This document shows positions 35,363 to 42,432 of a stretch of 54,168 bases of DNA, one piece after another. This DNA is from Pseudomonas nabeulensis (GTDB taxonomy: Bacteria > Pseudomonadota > Gammaproteobacteria > Pseudomonadales > Pseudomonadaceae): positions 1-54,168 of the forward strand of contig NZ_QUZT01000048.1 in assembly GCF_004682045.1 (NCBI RefSeq), read 5' to 3'. The number at the start of each line of letters is the position of its first letter. Position 1 is the first letter of the stretch. Under the pieces are notes generated by a model. It saw only the letters and a list, made by a program, of their open reading frames with translations, was not told the origin of the DNA and did no database searches. The position numbers and the translations under genes were made by a program.

Positions 35363-36880
35363 ATGTCAGTAACGTCTGACGATTCAAAACACCAACCCCA
35401 CGCCAAGCGGTGGTTGGCTCTAACAATATTGATGCTACCGGTCCTGCTAGTGACTGTGGATAACACAGTATTAAGCTTCGCATTGCCAAAAATAGCTGAA
35501 GCGCTGCATCCCAGCGCTAGCCAGCAATTGTGGATAATTGATGCGTATTCGTTGGTACTGGCGGGATTGCTCATCTCCATGGGTAGTCTGGGTGATCGTA
35601 AAGGTCATAGAAAACTGCTGCTGATCGGCTCATTAGGGTTTACGGCTGCATCCTTCATTACTGCTTACTCCAGTAATGCCACACAACTGATCGCGGGGCG
35701 TGCTTTCATGGGTGGGTTCGGGGCTATGCTCATGCCTTCTACTTTGGCGTTGATCCGATCAATCTTCGTAGATAGGGAGGAGCGGCGCTTAGCCGTGGCC
35801 ATCTGGGCGACAACTTTAACGGTCGGTTCAGCGATTGGACCTTTGATTGGGGGCATACTGCTAGAGTTTTTCAAATGGAGCTCGATCTTTCTTCTGGCAG
35901 TGCCCGTGCTGATTCCAATATTGATCCTCGGACCAGTGCTGTTACCCGAGTCTGAGCCAGATGCGCCGGGGCCAATGGATTTCATCAGTATCTTGCAATC
36001 CGTAATTGCCCTCGGAGCCTTGGTATATTGCATCAAGCACCTCGCCAGTGACGGTCCAGACACATTGGTACTAGCAGGCTTAGGCATTGCTATCATCATC
36101 GGTAGGCAATTCGTGCGCCGTCAAATGTCCTTGCCGATACCGCTGATGGACCTAACCCTGTTTCGCAACAAAGCGTTCAGCGGGGCGGTGACTATCAACC
36201 TGATGAGCTTGGCCTTTCTCATCGGCTTTGTATTTTCTTCAACTCAATACCTGCAAATCGTCCTAAGCATGTCCCCTCTTAATGCCAGCCTGGCTCTGAT
36301 ACCGGGCCAAATCATGGCGATTGCTATCAGCATCCTGATAGTGCCAGTCGCCCAGCGAGTTTCGATTAGTATCCTCATTCCGACACTGCTTTCCTTTACT
36401 GCTGCGGCCTTTTTGTTGGTCGCCAGCCTCGACAGCAGTCTGATTGTGTTGATAGTCGCGTTCGCGTTGCTGAATATCGGCGTCGGAGCCATCACAACGG
36501 TATCCAACGATGTGATTTTATCTGCTACCCCCCCTAATAGAGCCGGAGCGGCATCAGCCATCAGCGAGACCGGCTATGAAGTGGGCGTCGTTCTCGGAAC
36601 CACTGTACTCGGCGGAGTTGTCACCGCGTACTACCGCGGGACGTTGCAGTTACCGGATTTTCTGACACCGCTTCAAATACGCCTGGGCAGTGAAACATTG
36701 GCAGGTGCCTACTCAGTGTCAACAACTGTAGCTGAAGATCAGGCCAATCAGGTAATGCATAGCGCTGTGCGAGCATTTGAGGGAGGCATAACTTCAATGG
36801 CCTGGGTAGCCTTCATTTTGGCTCTATTGGCGATTCTCATCGCCAGGCATACGTTGACACCGCAGACTACCTCGCCATAG
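35363..36880 (+). CDS. MFS multidrug exporter, DHA2 (14-helix, EmrB/QacA) type
   Basis: A 505-residue inner-membrane protein with about 14 hydrophobic helices. The N-terminal VDNTVLSFALPKIAEAL matches the DHA2 pattern (D-T-V, ALP), motif A is GSLGDRKGHRKLLL after helix 2, and the helix 5 antiporter region is GSAIGPLIGGILLEFF. The best start is ATG 35363 with AAGGAG six to nine bases away; GTG 35360 overlaps that spacing. It lies 86 bases after papC on the same strand, with the same low G+C, and probably exports or gives resistance to the pathway product. The short gap shows only a weak hairpin (GTATA/TATAC). Confidence 0.92.
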   Translation: MSVTSDDSKHQPHAKRWLALTILMLPVLLVTVDNTVLSFALPKIAEALHPSASQQLWIIDAYSLVLAGLLISMGSLGDRKGHRKLLLIGSLGFTAASFITAYSSNATQLIAGRAFMGGFGAMLMPSTLALIRSIFVDREERRLAVAIWATTLTVGSAIGPLIGGILLEFFKWSSIFLLAVPVLIPILILGPVLLPESEPDAPGPMDFISILQSVIALGALVYCIKHLASDGPDTLVLAGLGIAIIIGRQFVRRQMSLPIPLMDLTLFRNKAFSGAVTINLMSLAFLIGFVFSSTQYLQIVLSMSPLNASLALIPGQIMAIAISILIVPVAQRVSISILIPTLLSFTAAAFLLVASLDSSLIVLIVAFALLNIGVGAITTVSNDVILSATPPNRAGAASAISETGYEVGVVLGTTVLGGVVTAYYRGTLQLPDFLTPLQIRLGSETLAGAYSVSTTVAEDQANQVMHSAVRAFEGGITSMAWVAFILALLAILIARHTLTPQTTSP

Positions 36881-36929
36881 CTCAGCATTCGTATTCCATA
36901 TTTATGTGATAGAGCGCGGTGCTGAGCAA

Positions 36930-37007
36930 GTCATAAAGCCAGTCAGATCAGCTCTTTCGGCTCATACCCTGGCTGGCATTATGACGAGTTCCGCTCATAC
37001 AGAACTC
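36930..37007. terminator. Two adjacent inverted repeats between convergent genes, right edge of the island
   Basis: GTCATAAAGCCAG (36930-36942) and CTGGCATTATGAC (36973-36985) are inverted repeats with one mismatch in 13. Directly next to them GAGTTC (36986-36991) pairs with GAACTC (37002-37007). They sit between the exporter stop and the convergent acyl-CoA ligase stop and probably serve as a shared transcript end, although no T-run is present. Confidence 0.45.
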
Positions 37008-37018
37008 CACGCCGCCGC

Positions 37019-38722
37019 TTAGCGCAAGGCCCGGCGCAGGACTTTGCCCACCGTGGTCTTGGGCAACTCATCCGTACGGAACTCCACATACCGCGGCAAC
37101 TTGTACCCCGTCAGGTATTCCCGGCAATGCGCCAGAATCTGCTCCTGCGTCAGGTTCGGGTCCTTGCGCACCACGATGATCTTGACCTTCTCCCCTGTCA
37201 CCGCATCTTCCACGCCAATCGCCGCCACTTCGCCGACGCCGGGGTGCATTGCCACCACGTCTTCGATTTCATTCGGGTACACATTAAAGCCCGACACCAG
37301 GATCATGTCTTTCTTGCGGTCCACCAGGCGGATGTAGCCGCGCTCATCCATCACGCCGATATCGCCGGTGGACAACCAGCCTTCGCCATCCAGCACTTCG
37401 GCCGTGGCCTCCGGGCGCTTCCAGTAACCTTGCATCACCTGCGGGCCGCGCACTTGCAGTTCGCCCTGCTCGCCGATGTCGGCCAACTCGCCGTCTTCAC
37501 GGATAAACCGCACCCAGGTCGACGGCAATGGCACGCCGATGCTGCCGGTGAATTCCATCTCACGCATGCGCGCGATGTTGATCGGGCTGATGCTCACCAC
37601 CGGCGAACATTCCGTAAGCCCGTAGCCTTCGATGATCGGCAGCCCGGTGACTTCCTTCCAGCGCTTGGCCACCGCCGTGTGGGTCGCCATGCCGCCGGCG
37701 ATCACCATGCGTAAATCGGAAAAGTCCCGCCCACAGAATTCCTTGTTCTCCAGCAAGCCGTTGAACAACGTGTTGACTCCGGCGATGCCGTTGAAGCGTT
37801 CCTTGCGCAGGATCATCTGCACCCGTTTCACGTCCCGTGGGTTGGCGATCAGGATGTTGCGCCCGCCCAGGCACATGAACATCAGGCAGTTCACCGTCAG
37901 CGAGAAGATGTGGTACAGCGGCAGCAAGGTCACGTTGGTTTCCTGCTTGTCCTGGTCCAGTTGGTCACCGACCCAGGCCTTGGCTTGCAGCAGGTTGGCG
38001 ATGATATTGCGATGGCTGAGCATCACGCCCTTGGCATCGCCGGTGGTGCCGCCGGTGTATTGCAGGAAGGCCAGGTCATCCAGGTGCATCCCCACCGGGA
38101 AGTGGTTGAGCCCACGGCCCTGCTTGAGCACTTGGTTGAAACGCAGCGAGCCCGGCAGGTTGAATTTGGGCACCTGCTTTTGCACGCTGCGCAGGATGAA
38201 GTTCATCGCTGCGCCCTTGAAGGTGCCGAGCAAGTCACCGATGGCCGCCACCACCACGCGCTTGACGCTGCTGCCGACCACGACCTTTTCCAGGGTGTGG
38301 GCGAAGTTTTCGAAGATCACCACGGTTTCGGCGCCACTGTCCTTGAGCAAATGCTTGAGCTCGTGGGCGGTGTACAGCGGGTTGACGTTGACCACCACCG
38401 CGCCCGCCAGGATCGTGCCCAGCAGGCAGATCGGGTACTGCAAGCAGTTGGGCATCATCAGCGCCACGCGGTCGCCCTTCTTCACGCCCTGGCCTTGCAG
38501 CCAGGCGGCGAAGGCATAGCCCTGCACCTGCCAGTCGGCATAGGTCATTTCGGTGCCGATGCTGACGTAGGCCACCCGTTCGTGGAATTTTTCCAGGTGT
38601 TCGAGGAACACCTCTCGCAGCGACGGGTAGTCCTCGATGCCGGCATCAATGTCCGCCGGGACGCCGGGCAGGTAAGCGTTCAACCAGATCCGTTCGGTTT
38701 GTTCCAGGCTTACAGCGTTCAT
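37019..38722 (-). CDS. Long-chain acyl-CoA synthetase (FadD-like)
   Basis: A 567-residue AMP-binding enzyme that activates fatty acids to acyl-CoA. The phosphate-binding motif is YTGGTTGDAKGVMLSHRN, followed by EGYGLTECSP, the adenylation hinge STGDIGVMDERGYIRLVDRK, and the C-terminal catalytic Lys in PKTTVGKVLRR. Length equals Pseudomonas FadD1/FadD2. AAGGAG precedes the ATG. It is the last gene of a minus-strand beta-oxidation cluster, 31 bases after the thiolase, which points to a role with fatty acids from alkane oxidation. Exact chain length is not readable from the sequence. Confidence 0.92.
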   Translation of the reverse strand: MNAVSLEQTERIWLNAYLPGVPADIDAGIEDYPSLREVFLEHLEKFHERVAYVSIGTEMTYADWQVQGYAFAAWLQGQGVKKGDRVALMMPNCLQYPICLLGTILAGAVVVNVNPLYTAHELKHLLKDSGAETVVIFENFAHTLEKVVVGSSVKRVVVAAIGDLLGTFKGAAMNFILRSVQKQVPKFNLPGSLRFNQVLKQGRGLNHFPVGMHLDDLAFLQYTGGTTGDAKGVMLSHRNIIANLLQAKAWVGDQLDQDKQETNVTLLPLYHIFSLTVNCLMFMCLGGRNILIANPRDVKRVQMILRKERFNGIAGVNTLFNGLLENKEFCGRDFSDLRMVIAGGMATHTAVAKRWKEVTGLPIIEGYGLTECSPVVSISPINIARMREMEFTGSIGVPLPSTWVRFIREDGELADIGEQGELQVRGPQVMQGYWKRPEATAEVLDGEGWLSTGDIGVMDERGYIRLVDRKKDMILVSGFNVYPNEIEDVVAMHPGVGEVAAIGVEDAVTGEKVKIIVVRKDPNLTQEQILAHCREYLTGYKLPRYVEFRTDELPKTTVGKVLRRALR

Positions 38723-38753
38723 GGCAGTCTCCTTGTTGTTGTTTTTGATAGAG

Positions 38754-40052
38754 CTACTTTTCGACGATGGCGGTAATGCCCAGCCCGCCCGCCGCGCAGA
38801 TCGAGATCAAGCCGCGTCCGCCGCCGTTCTCATGGATGATCTTGGCCAACGCCGCCAACTGCCGGCCACCGGTGGCGGCGAAGGGGTGACCGCAGCCCAG
38901 CGAGCCGCCGTTGACGTTCATCTTGGCGCGGTCGATGGGGCCCAGCGGTGCGTCCAAGCCTAGGCGTTCGCGGCAGTATTCGGGGTCTTCCCAGGCCTTG
39001 AGGGTGCACAGCACCTGGGCCGCAAAGGCTTCGTGAATCTCGAAGAAGTCAAAGTCCCCGAAGCTCAGCCCTTCGCGCTTGAGCATGCGCGGCACCGCGT
39101 AGGCCGGCGCCATCAGCAAGCCTTCGGTGCCGTCGACAAAGTTCACCGCCGCCGTTTCGCCGGTGCGCAAATAGGCCAGCACCGGCCAGCCGTTGGCGGT
39201 TGCCCATTCTTCACTGGCCAGCAGCACCACCGAGGCGCCATCGGTCAGCGGCGTGGAGTTGCCTGCCGTGAGGGTGCCGTTCTGGCGGTCGTAGGCCGGG
39301 GACAGGCTGGCGAGTTTTTCCAGGCTGGCATCGGCACGCAGGTTGTTGTCCCGCGCCAGGCCGCGATGGGGGCTGATCAGGTCATCGAAGAAGCCGCGCT
39401 TGTAGGCCGCGTCCAGTCGTTGGTGGCTAGTGAGGGTGAGTTCATCCTGGGCCAGGCGCTTGATCTGCCAGCGCTTGGCCATTTCTTCGCAATGCTCGCC
39501 CATGGACAGGCCGGTGCGCGGCTCGCCATTACGCGGCAGCAACGGCTTGAAGAACATCGACGGGCGCACTTTAAGCAGCGTCTTGAGCTTGTCGCCCAGG
39601 CCCTTGGCGCGATTGGCCGCGAGCAAGGTGTGGCGCAGGGATTCATTGATGCCGATGGGCGCGTCGGAGGTGGTGTCGGAACCGCCGGCAATGCCCACGT
39701 CGATCTGGCCCAGGGCGATCTTGTTCGCCACCAGTAACGCGGCTTCCAGGCCGGTGCCGCAGGCTTGTTGCACATCGTAGGCCGGGATGTCCGGCGACAA
39801 GGTCGTGGACAGCAATGACTCACGCGCCAGGTTGAAATCCCGCGAATGCTTTATCACCGCGCCGGCGGCAAATTCGCCCAGGCGCTGGCCGTGCAGGTTG
39901 TAGCGGTCCACCAGGCCTTGCAGCGCGGCCACCAGCAAATCCTGGTTGCTGTCGTGGGCGTACACCGTGTTGGAGCGGGCAAACGGGATGCGATTGCCGC
40001 CGATAATCGCCACGCGGCGCACCGGGGCCGGGTTGAAGCTGTAGTCACTCAT
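38754..40052 (-). CDS. Acetyl-CoA C-acyltransferase (thiolase, FadI/FadA type)
   Basis: A 432-residue thiolase that splits 3-oxoacyl-CoA with CoA. The nucleophile is C98 in QQACGTGLEAA; the C-terminal active-site pieces NGGSLGCGHPFAATGGR (His) and CAAGGLG (second Cys) are intact. Length is that of the FadI-like class rather than the shorter FadA. The start codon overlaps the maoC stop by four bases, so it is translated with the hydratase. Together with the neighbouring hydratase and reductase it completes a beta-oxidation-type or reverse cycle. Confidence 0.93.
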   Translation of the reverse strand: MSDYSFNPAPVRRVAIIGGNRIPFARSNTVYAHDSNQDLLVAALQGLVDRYNLHGQRLGEFAAGAVIKHSRDFNLARESLLSTTLSPDIPAYDVQQACGTGLEAALLVANKIALGQIDVGIAGGSDTTSDAPIGINESLRHTLLAANRAKGLGDKLKTLLKVRPSMFFKPLLPRNGEPRTGLSMGEHCEEMAKRWQIKRLAQDELTLTSHQRLDAAYKRGFFDDLISPHRGLARDNNLRADASLEKLASLSPAYDRQNGTLTAGNSTPLTDGASVVLLASEEWATANGWPVLAYLRTGETAAVNFVDGTEGLLMAPAYAVPRMLKREGLSFGDFDFFEIHEAFAAQVLCTLKAWEDPEYCRERLGLDAPLGPIDRAKMNVNGGSLGCGHPFAATGGRQLAALAKIIHENGGGRGLISICAAGGLGITAIVEK

Positions 40053-40939
40053 CGACGGTTCTCATTCCAGACAAAGAGGCCGCGCATATGCGGTTTATCA
40101 CCGGCGAAATTGCGCACTTCGAATTCGCGGCGCGGGCCGCTCACAGGGTGGTTCCACAGGGCAACCTGGCCGGGCAAGAAGATCGGCAGCTTGAAGTCGC
40201 AATGGGCTTCGGCCTGGTCCAACCCGCCGGGGGGTTGTTGGGCGGCGAGCGCACGGCCGAGGGTCCACATGCCGTGGGCGATAGCCCGGCGAAAGCCGAA
40301 GATCTTTGCGCCGATCACCGAGGTGTGGATCGGGTTGAAATCCCCCGATACCTTGGCAAAACGCCGGCCCAGATCGGCGGGCAAGACCCAGCGTTGGGTG
40401 CGCAACAGGCCGTCTTCCTGTAACGGCAACGCGCCATCCCACGGCTCGCCAACCGGATCCTTGACGTCGCGGCGCAGGTACAGACTGTCGCTTTCCCACA
40501 CCAGGGTGCCCGCGCTGTAGGCGCGCGTGGCAATGCTCAAGGCCTGGCCTTTCGGGTGAGCCACCCAGCGCTCGCAAAACACCTCCATGCGCAGGGCCTG
40601 GCCTTCCTGCAAACGCTGGTGCTGACGGATGCGGTTGGCCAAGTGCACCATGCCACTGGCCGGGTACGGAAAGCTCGGGCGCGTCAGCAACATCAGGTGC
40701 AATGGGAACGCCAGCACATGCGGGTAAGACAACGGTACGCCCTGTTCGCGGCGAAAACCGCAGGCACGGCCATAGCTGGCGATACCAGCGGCGGACAGTT
40801 CCACCGCCGAGCGCACCAGGCGTTCCTTGGGTAAAACCGGTGCGCCGTCGAGCTTGGGTTTGCGCAAGGCGCGCACGCCATCCATCAAGAGCTGGGTGCG
40901 TGAAGGGGGTGGATCGATGATCTGCGTGACGTAGTCCAT
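40049..40939 (-). CDS. MaoC-family hot-dog hydratase (R-specific enoyl-CoA hydratase-like)
   Basis: A 296-residue protein whose C-terminal half carries the hydratase-2 signature GDFNPIHTS followed by AIAHGMWTLGRAL. The N-terminal half is a degenerate second hot-dog domain, as in eukaryote-like or MaoC-N fusions. It would hydrate 2-enoyl-CoA to (R)-3-hydroxyacyl-CoA. It lies three bases downstream of the FabG-type reductase and overlaps the thiolase by four, so all three form one translational unit. Reduction or oxidation of an R-hydroxyacyl intermediate by the FabG-like protein fits this. Confidence 0.88.
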   Translation of the reverse strand: MDYVTQIIDPPPSRTQLLMDGVRALRKPKLDGAPVLPKERLVRSAVELSAAGIASYGRACGFRREQGVPLSYPHVLAFPLHLMLLTRPSFPYPASGMVHLANRIRQHQRLQEGQALRMEVFCERWVAHPKGQALSIATRAYSAGTLVWESDSLYLRRDVKDPVGEPWDGALPLQEDGLLRTQRWVLPADLGRRFAKVSGDFNPIHTSVIGAKIFGFRRAIAHGMWTLGRALAAQQPPGGLDQAEAHCDFKLPIFLPGQVALWNHPVSGPRREFEVRNFAGDKPHMRGLFVWNENRR

Positions 40940-40942
40940 GGC

Positions 40943-42286
40943 TCAAGCTCCCAGCAGGCTTTGCCCGCAGACGCGTACGGTTTGGCCATTGACGCCGCCG
41001 GATGCCGGGTGCGCCAACCACGCGATGGTCTCGGCCACATCGATGGGCTGGCCGCCCTGGGACAACGAGTTCATGCGTCGCCCTGCTTCGCGGATCATCA
41101 GCGGGATCTTGGCGGTCATCTGGGTTTCGATAAACCCTGGCGCCACCGCGTTGACCGTCACCTGCTGCGCTGCCGCACGCGGCGCCAGGCCTTGCACCAG
41201 GCCAATCACCCCCGCCTTGGAGGTGGCGTAGTTGCTTTGCCCGAGGTTGCCGGCGATACCGGAAATCGACGACACACACACGATGCGCCCACCGGGGTTC
41301 AGGCCCTGGCTTTCCAGCAACGCGCTGCTCAGTTGCAACGGCGCTTCCAGGTTGACCGCCAACACACTGCGCCAGGCCGCTTCGGTCATCTTGGCGATGG
41401 TTTTGTCACGGGTGATCCCGGCGTTGTGCACCACCACGTCGAAGGCACCGTATTGGCTGACATGCGCTTGTAATTGCGCCGCCGCATCCGTGGCCGTGAT
41501 GTCCAAAGGCAACGCCGAGCCGCCCACACTGGCGGCCGCTTGTTGCAGCGATTCCTGAGCCTGGGGCACGTCCACGCACACCACATGGGCACCGTCACGC
41601 GCCAACACTTGGGCAATTGCCAGGCCGATGCCACGGGAGGCGCCGGTGACCAATGCACGACGCCCGGCAAACGGCTTGTCCCAGTTGACCGTGACGTGGC
41701 CGTCCACCGGTTTTTCCAGGCGCACCACCTGCCCCGACACATAGGCCGAACGGCGCGACAGGAAGAAACGCAGGCTGCTGTCCAACGCCTCTTCCGCACC
41801 CGGTGCGACGTAGATCAATTGCACGGTGATCGCCCGGCGCAGCTCCTTGGCCAGGGAGCGCACCAGGCCTTCAAGGGCGCGCTGGGCGATGGCCTGGGGC
41901 AAGTCCTGGCAATGTTCAGGTGCGGTGCCGATCACCACCACGCGGCTGTGTTGGCCGAGGCGTTTGGCGTTGGCGTGGAAGAATTCGTAGAGCTCGTCCA
42001 ACTGTTTCAGATCGGCTATGGCGCTGGCGTCGAATACCGCGCCCTGGACTTTCACGGTGGACGGCGCTTTCAGGGTAGCCGCCGTGGCGCTGACCGTGTC
42101 AGTGGCCTGGAAGATCTGTTGCACCTGCGCAGCCAGGCGCCCTGCCCCGGCCAGAATGACCGGGTTGACCAGGCCTTGCTGGCCGCTGCGATGGCGTTGC
42201 AACGGCAAGGGTTGGGGCAAGCCGATGGCCTGGGCCAGGCGGCGGCCCAAAGGGGAATTGACGAACGAAAGGTAGCTGTCACTCAT
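40943..42286 (-). CDS. High-molecular-weight FabG-type 3-oxoacyl reductase (SDR with N-terminal extra domain)
   Basis: A 447-residue protein. The C-terminal half (from about residue 210) is a classical SDR: TGASRGIGLAIA cofactor motif, HNAGITRD, VSSISG with the catalytic Ser and YATSKAG with Tyr and Lys. The N-terminal 200 residues are a second, degenerate Rossmann-like domain with no intact motif, the architecture of mycobacterial FabG4-type reductases. ATG at 42286 is preferred; a GTG four codons earlier has no ribosome-binding site. First gene of the fabG-maoC-thiolase unit. It may use acyl-CoA rather than acyl-ACP substrates. Confidence 0.9.
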   Translation of the reverse strand: MSDSYLSFVNSPLGRRLAQAIGLPQPLPLQRHRSGQQGLVNPVILAGAGRLAAQVQQIFQATDTVSATAATLKAPSTVKVQGAVFDASAIADLKQLDELYEFFHANAKRLGQHSRVVVIGTAPEHCQDLPQAIAQRALEGLVRSLAKELRRAITVQLIYVAPGAEEALDSSLRFFLSRRSAYVSGQVVRLEKPVDGHVTVNWDKPFAGRRALVTGASRGIGLAIAQVLARDGAHVVCVDVPQAQESLQQAAASVGGSALPLDITATDAAAQLQAHVSQYGAFDVVVHNAGITRDKTIAKMTEAAWRSVLAVNLEAPLQLSSALLESQGLNPGGRIVCVSSISGIAGNLGQSNYATSKAGVIGLVQGLAPRAAAQQVTVNAVAPGFIETQMTAKIPLMIREAGRRMNSLSQGGQPIDVAETIAWLAHPASGGVNGQTVRVCGQSLLGA

Positions 42287-42328
42287 AAACTCACTCACAA
42301 CACTGTATTGACCTGTAAACCCGATCCC

Positions 42329-42417
42329 TGTGGGAGGGGGCTTGCTCCCGATAGCGGTGTGTCAGCCATGGATCTATCAACTGACACTCCCTCATCGGGG
42401 GCAAGCCCCTTCCCACA
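42329..42417. repeat. REPIN, GGGGGCTTGCCCCCGA family, between fabG-like and fadE-like genes
   Basis: Arms CTGTGGGAGGGGGCTTG and its inverse enclose GTGTGTCAGCCATGGATC and CAACTGACACTCCCTCATC. It splits the long minus-strand lipid cluster into two transcription segments. The spacer differs from the one at 21098 by only two bases in its central part. Confidence 0.88.
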
Positions 42418-42432
42418 TTGACCCTGTTTTGC

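Noticed and set aside
28397..36880. Obafluorin-type or chloramphenicol-type cluster
   Set aside because: PapA-C are shared, but no NRPS, transaldolase or N-oxygenase is present in the window.
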